Part shown: positions 23,912-33,011 of the stretch, piece after piece
How the letters are laid out: each line of letters starts with the position of its first letter
Numbering within the stretch: position 1 is the first letter of the stretch
DNA from: an uncultured Pelagibacteraceae bacterium
GTDB lineage: Bacteria; Pseudomonadota; Alphaproteobacteria; Pelagibacterales; Pelagibacteraceae
Length of the DNA stretch: 64,000 nucleotides
NCBI GenBank assembly: GCA_902588585.1
Contig: CACIPQ010000001.1
Coordinates: 62,001-126,000 of the forward strand
Direction of reading: 5' to 3'
Position numbers and translations under genes: made by a program
Notes under the pieces: generated by a model
What the model saw: only the letters and a program-made list of their open reading frames with translations
Database searches by the model: none
Told to the model about the DNA's origin: nothing

Positions 23912-25027
23912 TTATTTTTTTAATTCTTTAAAAACTATTTTGTTCAAAATTGAATTTTTGGCATCATAATACATCAAATTTTGATATTTTTTTAGCATAC
24001 TATGCCAACGTTTATCGCTCATTCTTAATAAATTTTCAATAATTTTAAAAAATACTTTTTTTTCTTGTCCTTTATACCAAAACGGTCCTTGGTATGTATT
24101 TTTACCAAATGGCCAATTATAGGCAAAAGAATGAAAATTAAAAAATAAAACTTTATGGCCTTTACTCAATAATTCTAGGCCAAGGTTCGATGTAAGACAG
24201 ATAATAATTTTTGATTTTTCCGCTAAAGACTCTGAATCAATTTTTTCAGAATAATATCTAGATATAAATGCATTGTAAAACAATCGTTCATCTGATGATG
24301 ATACTTTGTTTTTTTTTTCAATTCTATTAGAGGAAAGAGCTATAGAAACCTTAGTATTTCTTTTATTTTTTTGATATTCATTTATTGCTTTTAAGGCATA
24401 AGCGCTACAAACATTTGTAAATCGCTTTGTAAAAGACTCATTGTAATCAAAATGAAGTCTTTTAAAATTATCTTTAAAAACAGAGGTGTTATCAGTTAAA
24501 GGATCTATTTTTCTAAATTCTGAAATAAACATAATATCATATTTCTTTTTAATTTTTTCTTTAGATCTCTTGTTATTTCTAATTGAACCTGTAACTACAA
24601 ATTTTGTTTTCATTTTTTTTAAAATTTTCGGCACTGAATGGTTAAAAACTAAGAAATAGTCACATACTTTATTTTGGTATCTAACTTTAATTTCTTCATA
24701 AGAGTTGGAAAAAAAATAACCCAATTGATAAATGACTAAAACTACTTCTGGAAAAACTTTTTTTAATTTGAATCCACTCTCGTTATGAGAATGGTCTATA
24801 ATAATTTTGGGTCTAATTGCATTAAATAAAGCAATTAAATAGCATTCTCTTAGAGTAAATTTACCTAAGTTTATAATAAAAAAATAAATTATATGAAAAA
24901 AATAGAAAATATTTATTTCGTTTTTGTTAAGAAAATATTGACTTACATTTTCTAAAATAATTTTATCCTTTACGTTGTCAAGCATTAGAATGTTAAAATG
25001 TTCGATTTTTCTAAAAGTTATTTTCAT
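23912..25027 (-). CDS. Uncharacterised surface-carbohydrate cluster protein
   Basis: A 371-aa protein that I can only place loosely with surface-carbohydrate biosynthesis proteins found beside NeuB genes. It has short motifs such as IIIDHSHNESGFKLKKVFP, VTGSIRNNK, IICLTSNLGLELLSKGHKVLFF and KNTYQGPFWYKG. The SNLGLELL segment resembles the C-terminal donor-binding region of GT-B enzymes. A hydrophobic segment near 40-55 may be membrane-associated. It lies 2 nt after the NeuB-like gene. A transferase role for the nonulosonic acid is possible but unproven. Confidence 0.4.
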   Translation of the reverse strand: MKITFRKIEHFNILMLDNVKDKIILENVSQYFLNKNEINIFYFFHIIYFFIINLGKFTLRECYLIALFNAIRPKIIIDHSHNESGFKLKKVFPEVVLVIYQLGYFFSNSYEEIKVRYQNKVCDYFLVFNHSVPKILKKMKTKFVVTGSIRNNKRSKEKIKKKYDIMFISEFRKIDPLTDNTSVFKDNFKRLHFDYNESFTKRFTNVCSAYALKAINEYQKNKRNTKVSIALSSNRIEKKNKVSSSDERLFYNAFISRYYSEKIDSESLAEKSKIIICLTSNLGLELLSKGHKVLFFNFHSFAYNWPFGKNTYQGPFWYKGQEKKVFFKIIENLLRMSDKRWHSMLKKYQNLMYYDAKNSILNKIVFKELKK

Positions 25028-25029
25028 GT

Positions 25030-26049
25030 TTAAATAAAATGTTTTTTTTGTATTTTAGAATTTATCTTAATATTAATTTTTGCTTTTTTTCCTAATAAGA
25101 AATTTAAATATTTTGGGTGTAAACCGTTCGCGGGTCTTTTTAAGCATATATTGTATTTTGAATATTTTTCGCCTTTCTTGATATTTTTTAGAGCAGTTAC
25201 GCTTCTTCTAAAAATTTTTTTTGTTTTTTTCTCTGTTTTGGATGGCAAAATTGATTTGTTGCCCAAAATAATTTGGGCTTTCTTTACGTTATCGTGTAGT
25301 GATTTAAACTCTTTTGGATCCATTGAAAGCTGATGATCAGGACCAACTAGATTTTTGCTTAAGGTAAAATGTTTCTCTATAACTGCAGCGCCCAAAATAA
25401 CAGCTGCTATGCTGGCCTGTATACCTATGGTGTGATCTGAAAACCCAACTTGAGTTTTAAATTTTTTTGATAAACTAACCATTCTTAGCAAATTAGTTTC
25501 TTCATCTGGGGTTGGGTAAACAGATACACAGTGCAAAAGGATAAAGGGAGTTTTAAATTTTTTAAAATAACCTATTGCTCTTTTGATCTCATTTTCATCT
25601 GCCATCCCTGTTGATAATATTGTTTTTCTTCTTAATGATGCCACGTACTCAACCAAAGGATAGTTGATTAAATCTTCAGAGCTTAACTTAATGGCTTTGA
25701 CTTTGAGTCTGTTTACTAAATCAGCAGTTTTTATGTCGGCTACCGAAGATAAAAAATCAACTTTATGTTTTTTACAGGTATATAAAATTTTTTTTAACCA
25801 TTTATCTGAGAATTCGAGCCTTTTAAACATTTTGAACATATTTTCTGATTTAAAGCCTTTTTTTGTTTTGTATTTATAATTTATTTTTTTATCTGACATA
25901 AATTCTTCAGTGTTAAACATTTGAAATTTAACTGCATCTGCACCAGATTTTGCGGCTTGCTCGATAGATTTTAGCGCCAGGGGCAAACTTCCATTATGGT
26001 TTACTCCTATCTCTGCTATCAAATAAGGTTTTTTGTTAAAAAATTTCAT
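25030..26049 (-). CDS. Nonulosonic acid synthase (NeuB/PseI family)
   Basis: A 339-aa enzyme that condenses phosphoenolpyruvate with a 6-carbon amino sugar to make a nonulosonic acid. AEIGVNHNG (about 12-20), ADAVKFQMF, LSTGMA, LLHCVSVYPTP, VGFSDHTIG and GPDHQLS follow the NeuB order. The C-terminal SAF (antifreeze-like) domain holds RRSVTAL and KRPANGL. The length is typical. With PseB, PseC and PseG-like genes in the same block, PseI (pseudaminic acid synthase) is the best guess, but NeuB or LegI cannot be ruled out by eye. Confidence 0.9.
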   Translation of the reverse strand: MKFFNKKPYLIAEIGVNHNGSLPLALKSIEQAAKSGADAVKFQMFNTEEFMSDKKINYKYKTKKGFKSENMFKMFKRLEFSDKWLKKILYTCKKHKVDFLSSVADIKTADLVNRLKVKAIKLSSEDLINYPLVEYVASLRRKTILSTGMADENEIKRAIGYFKKFKTPFILLHCVSVYPTPDEETNLLRMVSLSKKFKTQVGFSDHTIGIQASIAAVILGAAVIEKHFTLSKNLVGPDHQLSMDPKEFKSLHDNVKKAQIILGNKSILPSKTEKKTKKIFRRSVTALKNIKKGEKYSKYNICLKRPANGLHPKYLNFLLGKKAKINIKINSKIQKKHFI

Positions 26050-26826
26050 TTATTGGTTTATCTGTTTATAATTTACCCAATCATTCGATTTTTTTAGTTG
26101 GTCAATTGTTATGTTGTCCTTTTTAATTATCTCAATTGATTTTTCAGAACCATGGTTTAGCAGCAAATCTAATATTGATAAATTTTCCTCAAAGCCTTGA
26201 TAATTTTGTTTATAAGTCGGATGTTTAAAATTTTGAAAATAAACTAATATTTTTTCTTTATTAAATTTCTCTATGTTTACATAGTCCTTGCCATGTTTTC
26301 CAAAAACAACCGCATTACCTTTGAGTTTTTTACAATGGTTTAAAACCAAATCATCTTTTCTTCCTTCAAATTTAAATTCTGACATTTTAATTATTTCTAT
26401 ATTGTTAAGTTTTAAAATTTTTAAAAAAAAATTTAGTTGGTACCAACATAATTCAGATAGTTTCTTCCAAATTTTATTAACATACATGTTCTCGAGCTCA
26501 TCAGAAAATTCTTTAAAGTAAGGAGCTTTACTGTAATTAATTAAAATACTTTTCCAGTGTTTTTTTTGCCAAAAGTCCCTTGAGTCTTTGTTTAAATATC
26601 CATGAATATAAATTTCATTCAAATTATTGAAATTTGATTTCTTTTTATCTATTGGCACTGTTAAGTAAAGAGGACTCTGTGATGTTTTAATCTTATTTCG
26701 ATTATTCCAGTCTCCATCCAAATATTGTACTGTGTCCATAAAAACAAATTTATCGCATAAAGAAAATTTATGAAAAAGTCCTAACCAAGGTAAATATGTT
26801 GGCTGATGACCTGAGATAATTAACAT
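26050..26826 (-). CDS. WbqC family protein
   Basis: A 258-aa protein of the WbqC family, which is common in O-antigen and nonulosonate clusters. The N-terminus ISGHQPTYLPWLGLFHKF with DTVQYLDGDWNNRNKIK (about 31-47) is the family signature. The biochemical role is not settled; a function in adding an acyl or amino-acid substituent to an amino sugar has been proposed by context. Here it is packed between the NeuB-like gene (0 nt gap) and a DegT aminotransferase (4 nt), so it probably works on the nonulosonic acid or its precursor. Confidence 0.8.
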   Translation of the reverse strand: MLIISGHQPTYLPWLGLFHKFSLCDKFVFMDTVQYLDGDWNNRNKIKTSQSPLYLTVPIDKKKSNFNNLNEIYIHGYLNKDSRDFWQKKHWKSILINYSKAPYFKEFSDELENMYVNKIWKKLSELCWYQLNFFLKILKLNNIEIIKMSEFKFEGRKDDLVLNHCKKLKGNAVVFGKHGKDYVNIEKFNKEKILVYFQNFKHPTYKQNYQGFEENLSILDLLLNHGSEKSIEIIKKDNITIDQLKKSNDWVNYKQINQ

Positions 26827-26830
26827 TTTA

Positions 26831-27850
26831 TTAAATTAATCTTTCAAATTTTAAAATATTCTTTTTGATTAAATTTAACTCTTTATTTGTTAAAGATGGG
26901 TAACATGGAAGCGAGATAGTCTTTTGAGCCAAATTTATAGAATTTTTATATTTTCTTCCAGTGCTTAAAAGTTCGTATTTTTCTAAAGGATTTATTATTT
27001 TTATTTTATTTTTTTCAAATTTTTTTATTAGTAGTTTTGGATTTTTACAAAGTAAAATTGTTCTATATCTAACTGGGGAAACATTGTCAGATTTAACATC
27101 AAGAAGTGGTAAACCAAGTGATTTATAAAATTCAAATATTCTTTCTCTTTTTTCCAAAAATTCACGAATTCTTCTCAATTGGACTATTCCCATCGCTGCT
27201 TGAACATCGGTCATGTTAAAATTAAATCTTTTTTTGTTATCTTGCCTTTGATCAAAATTTAAAAAATCTCTTATCTCTGAAATTAATGAAGAATTTCTAG
27301 AAATTATCATGCCTCCTTGTCCTGCTGATGTAATTAGTTTAGTTGCATAAAAAGAAAAAATGCCTATATCCGTCTGCAATCCAACCTTTTTGTTATTTAT
27401 TTTTGCCCCTAAAGATTGGCAGACATCCTCGATAATTGGGTGAGAACTTTTACTTTTTATTTTTGAAGGAAATCCGTACATGTGAGGAAATATGGTTATT
27501 CCTTTGCTTTTATTTATGTAGTCTATTTTCATATTTGGAAAATTCTCCATTACATCCAGAAGTCTCTCTTTAGCACCAATCATTCCCGTCGCATGTCTCA
27601 AAGAAGAACATGAATAAACTGGAAAAAAAACCTTTTTACCTCTTGCTCTAAGCGACCATAAGGCCAAGTATAAAGCGGAAGTGCCATTGCTAACCGCAAT
27701 GACATTTTTGCTGGAAAGATTAAAATAATTTGCAAATGCATTTTCAAACTTTTTTACTTCTTTAAAATTTGATAAATTTCCTTGCTTCGCAACTTTTGTC
27801 ATTGCTTTAAGCTCAAGATGGCCAATGGTTGGTTTGTTATGGGGTATCAC
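26831..27850 (-). CDS. DegT/DnrJ/EryC1/StrS aminotransferase
   Basis: A 339-aa PLP-dependent sugar aminotransferase that converts a keto-sugar nucleotide to an amino sugar using an amino acid donor. VSNGTSALYLAL is the N-terminal substrate/PLP loop, IIEDVCQSLGAK holds the PLP-contacting Asp, and FSFYATKLITSAGQGG contains the PLP lysine. It is slightly shorter than usual. It lies in the WbqC/NeuB/acyltransferase group, so it may make the amino group that the LbH acyltransferase (27856) then acylates. It is one of five DegT-family genes here. Confidence 0.85.
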   Translation of the reverse strand: MIPHNKPTIGHLELKAMTKVAKQGNLSNFKEVKKFENAFANYFNLSSKNVIAVSNGTSALYLALWSLRARGKKVFFPVYSCSSLRHATGMIGAKERLLDVMENFPNMKIDYINKSKGITIFPHMYGFPSKIKSKSSHPIIEDVCQSLGAKINNKKVGLQTDIGIFSFYATKLITSAGQGGMIISRNSSLISEIRDFLNFDQRQDNKKRFNFNMTDVQAAMGIVQLRRIREFLEKRERIFEFYKSLGLPLLDVKSDNVSPVRYRTILLCKNPKLLIKKFEKNKIKIINPLEKYELLSTGRKYKNSINLAQKTISLPCYPSLTNKELNLIKKNILKFERLI

Positions 27851-27855
27851 TTTTT

Positions 27856-28293
27856 TTAAGATTTTTTATAATAATTTTTCTTAATTTTGCATGGATTTCC
27901 AATTACCAAGGAGTATGGCGGAATCTTTCCTTTTCTAACAACTGTCCCTGCACCTATCACGCTATGATGTCCGATCTTCACACCTCCTAAAATGACAGAA
28001 TGTGAGCCAATAAATACATTGTTTTCAATTTTTATACTTTCATAATTAATTTTATTTTTTTTTTCGATACATCTTTTATGGCTATCGGCAACATTTATAG
28101 ATACAAACGAAGCAATATCACAATTATCACCAATTAAAATTTTTGCTCCTTTTGCATTAACTTCAGAAAATCCACCTATATAAACATTTTTTCCAATTTT
28201 TGGTTTTCCCCCTATCCATACAAGAGGGTGGTATGGATTTTTTTTGTTTGAAATTAATTTAAAAAAAAGCTTTTCAAATATTTTTAGATTCAT
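27856..28293 (-). CDS. Left-handed beta-helix acyltransferase
   Basis: A 145-aa acyltransferase with hexapeptide repeats (IGKNVYIGGFSEVNAKGAKILIG, then FIGSHSVILGGVKIGHHSVIGAGTVV), which form a left-handed beta helix. Such enzymes acetylate sugar amino or hydroxyl groups as trimers. It is short for the class, with few residues outside the helix. It follows the aminotransferase at 26831 (5 nt away), which suggests acylation of the new amino group. It could stand in for the missing PseH-type N-acetyltransferase, though that is inference. Confidence 0.8.
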   Translation of the reverse strand: MNLKIFEKLFFKLISNKKNPYHPLVWIGGKPKIGKNVYIGGFSEVNAKGAKILIGDNCDIASFVSINVADSHKRCIEKKNKINYESIKIENNVFIGSHSVILGGVKIGHHSVIGAGTVVRKGKIPPYSLVIGNPCKIKKNYYKKS

Positions 28294-28321
28294 ATAAAAA
28301 ATTTATTTTTTTAGTAGAGGA

Positions 28322-29827
28322 TTATTGTAAAAAGTTTTCAACTATAGGAACACCGGCGTTTTTGTCTAAATTCTTTTGAATGCTGCCTTTTCTATTAACT
28401 ATTTGATATACCATTCTTCGACAGTATTCTAAAACTTCTCTGCTTACTTTGGTGTTTATTAAAGTAGGCAAGGCAGACTTCATATCTTCATATGTAAGAT
28501 TTTTTGGTAGATATCCATTTTTTTGAGCAAAATCATAAAGTTCTGTTCCAGGATATGGCTGTATAATATAGAAGGCTGCAACATTTAAACCTGCTTCAAC
28601 CATTTTTCTAGCAAATAAAAAAGTTTTTGTTAGCTCTTCATAGCTTTCGTCAGGGTAACCTATTGTAAAGAAACCTGATACTTTCAGTCCTCTTTTAACA
28701 GATTGTTGTACAAGCTCTACCATGTCGTGATCTTTGTGGTTCCATTTACCTGTTGCGTAAAAATCTAATATTCTCTGAACTCCAGATTCAAATGGATACG
28801 CTATTTCGACCCAACCCACTTCTTTCATTAAATCTAAAAGTTCAACATCGACATCAAGTTTTTTGGTTTCTTTATTTCTAGTAAAAAAGTGAGCAAGATT
28901 TACTCCGTTAACGTCAACAATTTTAAGTTTTTTTGTTTTTAAATTATTAAATATAGTTTTAATTCTCTTTTTCTTGGCTAATAGACTATCGTCCTCAAAG
29001 AATAAATATTCTGCCCCTAAACTTATAATTTTATCAATTTCCTTATCAACTCTTTCTATACTTTTTAATCTAAGCTTTTTAGCTTCTCCTTCTTTTGAGA
29101 TATGACAGTAGCTACAATTAAACGGACAACCCCTAGAAGTTTGCATTGACAAATAACGTACCTCTTGACCTTTTTTAAATGTTCCGCCATGTGGCTCCCC
29201 AATTTTCCACAATTTTTTTAAAGGCAAAAGATCCCAGGCTGGCATTGGAAGTTTATCTAAATCAAACTCAACTGGTCTTTCTGGATTTACTATATATTTA
29301 TCCCCATCTTTAAAAGCTAAATTTTTAATCTTTTTATAATCTAAGCCTTTCTCAATACTTTCAACAAATTCGAGAACTGCATTCTCTGCTTCACCAAAAA
29401 CAACAACATCAAAACCGTTATTTAAAAAATCTTTATATAATGCTCTTGCATTTCCGCCTCCCGCAAACAATATTTTTTCAGGGTATTTTTTTTTTATCGC
29501 TTGGGCTACCTCAAAACAATTAAATGTTTGTGGTGTAAAAATAGAGCCAACTCCTATTAATTTGTGTTTCTCTATTTTTGTTAGCATGTGATCGATAGAC
29601 ATACCTACTCTAATATGCTTTTCATCAATCTTTGTTCTTCTGTAGAAAGTTTCTTTTAAGTCATCTGTTTCATCTCCTACAAGCATGTCTAAAATTGAGA
29701 CATCAAAATTATTGTCACGCAACTTTCCTGCAAGATATAAAATTCCTAGTGAACTATCTGGTCTGGGATTTTCAGTAAGTTCGAACTGTTGAGCTGGATA
29801 AATTAATTTTACTTTAGTATTTTTCAT
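28322..29827 (-). CDS. B12-binding domain radical SAM protein
   Basis: A 501-aa protein. The N-terminal cobalamin-binding region includes SLGILYLAGKL, IGVGSIFTPQTFN and LFAGGGNARAL, ending in VFGEAENAVLEFV. The radical SAM core has GCPFNCSYC (Cys234, 238, 241), then IDKIISLGAEYLFFEDDS and SGFFTIGYPDES. It shares the overall domain plan of the 9308 product more than the two large paralogs. Its start overlaps the stop of the amidohydrolase gene by 4 nt, so the two are coupled and may act in sequence. The substrate is unknown. Confidence 0.82.
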   Translation of the reverse strand: MKNTKVKLIYPAQQFELTENPRPDSSLGILYLAGKLRDNNFDVSILDMLVGDETDDLKETFYRRTKIDEKHIRVGMSIDHMLTKIEKHKLIGVGSIFTPQTFNCFEVAQAIKKKYPEKILFAGGGNARALYKDFLNNGFDVVVFGEAENAVLEFVESIEKGLDYKKIKNLAFKDGDKYIVNPERPVEFDLDKLPMPAWDLLPLKKLWKIGEPHGGTFKKGQEVRYLSMQTSRGCPFNCSYCHISKEGEAKKLRLKSIERVDKEIDKIISLGAEYLFFEDDSLLAKKKRIKTIFNNLKTKKLKIVDVNGVNLAHFFTRNKETKKLDVDVELLDLMKEVGWVEIAYPFESGVQRILDFYATGKWNHKDHDMVELVQQSVKRGLKVSGFFTIGYPDESYEELTKTFLFARKMVEAGLNVAAFYIIQPYPGTELYDFAQKNGYLPKNLTYEDMKSALPTLINTKVSREVLEYCRRMVYQIVNRKGSIQKNLDKNAGVPIVENFLQ

Positions 29828-30678
29828 AATTTTTTAAAATTAAACAGTTTGATTGCTTGTTCCCCAAGTATATCTTTTTTAATTTTTTTTGAAATATTCA
29901 TTTTTTTCATTTCTTTTAAAGGTAATATTTGGCTAAAACAATGATTTCCAGGATAGTCTGTGCCAAATAAAATTTTTTTATGGTCTACTTCAGCCGCAAA
30001 TTTAACCATTTTCATTGATGCGCTAACGGATGTTATAAAATAAGCGTTCTTAAGATATTTTTTTATAGGCTTATATAATCCATATACACACAACATTCCT
30101 CCCATATGTGGTATTAATGTTTTTATATTGGGGTATTTTTTTAAAAATTGCAAAGTTCTGTATGGAGAGTCTCCATCAAGTGTTTGGGTAATATGTGCGG
30201 TATAAATTTTTAAGAAAAAGTTTTTTTTAATAATTGCTTTAAAAATAGGATCTAATTTTTTTTCGTTTATGTTTATATTTTGCCATTTTGGAATAATTTC
30301 TACACCAATATATATTTTTTTATCAAGTTTCATAATTTCTTTTGCTGCTTTAACTGGATTAGATACATCGGGAATATATAGTCCTTTAAATTTATTTGGG
30401 TATTGATATAAACATTTTTTGACATAATCATTGTTCTTTCTTAAAGTATCTTTATTAATCCACGCCAAACCGCTTATTATTCCGTAATCAATTTTGCACT
30501 TTTTCATCGATGATAAGACCGAATTTAAATTAAATAAGGGAATCTTTTTTTTTGCCTTTGGGTGTGAAAAAACATCTCTATTAACACCTTCTTTAGAGTT
30601 TTTAAAATTTTTTATTTGCCTTGCTCCAGTATGAAGAAGCCTTAATTCACAATCAACTATTTTATATAAATTTTTCAT
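29824..30678 (-). CDS. Amidohydrolase-family protein lacking the N-terminal HxH
   Basis: A 284-aa protein of the amidohydrolase-2 (TIM-barrel metal hydrolase/decarboxylase) type. IYTAHITQT, LIPHMGGM and ILFGTDYPG look like the later metal-binding His, His and Asp segments. The usual N-terminal DxHxH is replaced by VDCELRLL, so metal binding must differ. It overlaps the B12 radical SAM gene (28322) by 4 nt and follows the PseG-methyltransferase gene by 2 nt. It may be a decarboxylase or hydrolase acting on the same molecule as the radical SAM enzyme. Confidence 0.65.
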   Translation of the reverse strand: MKNLYKIVDCELRLLHTGARQIKNFKNSKEGVNRDVFSHPKAKKKIPLFNLNSVLSSMKKCKIDYGIISGLAWINKDTLRKNNDYVKKCLYQYPNKFKGLYIPDVSNPVKAAKEIMKLDKKIYIGVEIIPKWQNININEKKLDPIFKAIIKKNFFLKIYTAHITQTLDGDSPYRTLQFLKKYPNIKTLIPHMGGMLCVYGLYKPIKKYLKNAYFITSVSASMKMVKFAAEVDHKKILFGTDYPGNHCFSQILPLKEMKKMNISKKIKKDILGEQAIKLFNFKKL

Positions 30679-30680
30679 TT

Positions 30681-32309
30681 TTAAATTTTTTTAGCAATAA
30701 GCATTAAAGTATGAGAATGATTTCTCTGAACGATTTTGTTTAATGATGGATCGTAATCACTAAGTTTGATTACTTTAATTCTTTTTATTTTTTTTAGACA
30801 ATGAATTATGTTTTTTCTTTTAAACCACAAATGTCTGACCTCAGGATAAAAGTTTTTTCTTTTAAAATTTTTCCAGTCGTAATTGGTAAAATCGGCAATA
30901 ATAAAGCCTCCTTTATCTAAAACTTTTTTTGCTTTTGAAAAAAAAATATTTAAACTTAAATTAGTTTTAGACATTACACCCAAACAAGTAATTAAATCAA
31001 AATGTTTTTTTTTAAAATTTTGAAAATCTGTATTATAAAATTTAGCCCTGACATTTCTTCTTTTTAATATTTTGAAGAGTTTATCTGAAATTTCTAATCC
31101 GACTGAATTTATTTTAGAATTTCTTTTTAAAACATACTTTTGTAAACCACCAATGCCCGAACCAATATCTAACCAATTTTTTATACTCCTACCTTTTATA
31201 AAATTATTAATAAATCTATACCTATTCATCATACTTTTTTTAGATCCCCAATGAATTCTCTGATGATCTTTTTTTAATTTTGAAGATACGTTGTATTCGT
31301 TAATAATTTCTTCTGAAGTATATGGTGAATAAATTTGACTATTTTTAATCAAATACCAATTTAAAATATCTTTCACCAATTTTTTTGGACCTTTTCTAGT
31401 AATCAAAATTGTTTTTTTTTGTTTTGTGTTCAGTTTGGTTTCAAATAATATTAATTTTTTTTCAATTATTGCATTACTTACTTTTTTAAAATAACCAAGA
31501 TAATTCATAGATTTCATTTTAGAAAAAAATTTAGCTAAGTTATTCTGGTTTTTCCCCAGCGACATATAAGACAAGGGTATTTTTGTTGCAATTAATTCAT
31601 ACAACATGGTTCCCGATCCAACTATTGCATAACGACAATTTTTTAATATTCTGCTAATATTTTCATTAGAGCGATGAGTAATAATTCTGGGATTTTTTTC
31701 CCATTTTCTTATTACATTTTTTTGCTTGAAACCCGGCCCATATAAAACTTCAATTTTTCTTTTTGTACAAGACAAAATAATTGAAATGAGTCTAGTGGTT
31801 TGGTTTTCGGGATCGCTACCTCCCATACATAGAAATATATTTGATTTTTTTTTATAATTAATTGTATTTTTAAAAAAATCTTTTTTTATAAGCAAATATT
31901 TCTTTCCAGAAAAAATTTTTATGCCCGGTTCATACTTGTGATTTTCAACATAAATATTTGGATTTATTACTGCTGAAACATATTTCGGAACTTTGTATTT
32001 ATTATCATCAAAAATCAATATAGTTTTGATAAACTTTCTTAAATTAAAATAAAACTTTTCATCATAAATATATTTATCGACGATACAAACGTCAGATTTT
32101 GGTAAATGGTTATAATTAATTTTTTTTTTAAAATGAACCCATCTCTTGCTATTAATTTTATTTTTTAAACTAAGATCTCCTTCCAAGAAAAATTCCACTT
32201 TATGTCCATTTTTTAAAATTTCTTTAGCCAGTATTACGCATCTATTAAAATGCCCCAATCCAACACTGGATGATGCGTGTGTTATAATTAAAAATTTAAT
32301 AGATTTCAC
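30681..32309 (-). CDS. PseG-like nucleotide-sugar hydrolase fused to a methyltransferase
   Basis: A 542-aa fusion. Residues 1 to about 315 resemble PseG, which removes UDP from the bis-acetamido sugar before PseI acts: GLGHFNRC (17-24; His20 is the expected catalytic residue), MGGSDPENQ (162-170) and VGSGTMLYELIATKIPLSYM (230-249). From about 345 a class I SAM methyltransferase begins, with WLDIGSGIGGLQKYV (379-393) and a DLITCLGVMS segment. The start is GTG at 32309. Two-domain PseG proteins with acetyltransferase partners are known; a methyltransferase partner is unusual. The fused domain may methylate the same sugar. Confidence 0.75.
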   Translation of the reverse strand: MKSIKFLIITHASSSVGLGHFNRCVILAKEILKNGHKVEFFLEGDLSLKNKINSKRWVHFKKKINYNHLPKSDVCIVDKYIYDEKFYFNLRKFIKTILIFDDNKYKVPKYVSAVINPNIYVENHKYEPGIKIFSGKKYLLIKKDFFKNTINYKKKSNIFLCMGGSDPENQTTRLISIILSCTKRKIEVLYGPGFKQKNVIRKWEKNPRIITHRSNENISRILKNCRYAIVGSGTMLYELIATKIPLSYMSLGKNQNNLAKFFSKMKSMNYLGYFKKVSNAIIEKKLILFETKLNTKQKKTILITRKGPKKLVKDILNWYLIKNSQIYSPYTSEEIINEYNVSSKLKKDHQRIHWGSKKSMMNRYRFINNFIKGRSIKNWLDIGSGIGGLQKYVLKRNSKINSVGLEISDKLFKILKRRNVRAKFYNTDFQNFKKKHFDLITCLGVMSKTNLSLNIFFSKAKKVLDKGGFIIADFTNYDWKNFKRKNFYPEVRHLWFKRKNIIHCLKKIKRIKVIKLSDYDPSLNKIVQRNHSHTLMLIAKKI

Positions 32310-32318
32310 CGAAAAATA

Positions 32319-33011
32319 TTATTTTTTTCTTCCAAGAATAAAAGCTTCTGCAGCTTTATATCCACTGCTCGCACCTCTCCATTCGGCCAAAGTTTTAATG
32401 CCCTTTAATGATCTTGGGTGCGGCCATTTTCTTAGTTCTTTTTTATACATTTTTATTGCATTCAGCTTAAATTTTAATGTGTTCGAAATATCTTCAAACC
32501 AATTAGGATTAAAATTTGACTTCCTTGATGTTTTTATCTGCCATTCAGTACTGGAAGGTACTTCAAAAAACAGAATTAAATTGACCGGATTATCTCTCAT
32601 TGGCCTGCAAGCGGTTATTACTGCTTTGCTTACAAGTCTATGATCAATATTTAGATCCTCTGGACAATGAGTAAAAATTAGACCTGGCTTATGTTTCTTT
32701 ATATTTATCTCTATTAATTTAATAATTTTTATAAGGGGAACGCTGTCTAATTGATTGTCAGGAAAATTAAAAAAAGTAGGCTTGCTTATTCCCAATATTT
32801 TGCATGATTTTTGACATGAAATTTCTCGGTCTTTGATTTCCCTTTTTGTTTGTTTTTTATTTTTATTTCGAGAAGTTACACCGTCTGCAAGTATCAGGGT
32901 ATTAATTTTAAATTTTTTTCTTGCTAATTTTGCTAAAGTTCCACCACAACCCAGAACTTCATCGTCTGCGTGGGCGGCTACTACTAAAACATTTTTATTT
33001 TTATTTTTCAT
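32319..33011 (-). CDS. PIG-L family deacetylase
   Basis: A 230-aa zinc-dependent deacetylase of the PIG-L/LmbE family. AAHADDEVLGCGG (about 11-23) is a variant of the AHPDDE metal motif with Ala in place of Pro, and HCPEDLNIDHRLVS holds the later His ligands. These enzymes remove N-acetyl groups from sugars. Its stop is 10 nt from the PseG fusion start and its start overlaps the SpsF-like gene by 4 nt. It may remove an acetyl so that another acyl group or methyl can be added. Confidence 0.85.
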   Translation of the reverse strand: MKNKNKNVLVVAAHADDEVLGCGGTLAKLARKKFKINTLILADGVTSRNKNKKQTKREIKDREISCQKSCKILGISKPTFFNFPDNQLDSVPLIKIIKLIEINIKKHKPGLIFTHCPEDLNIDHRLVSKAVITACRPMRDNPVNLILFFEVPSSTEWQIKTSRKSNFNPNWFEDISNTLKFKLNAIKMYKKELRKWPHPRSLKGIKTLAEWRGASSGYKAAEAFILGRKK

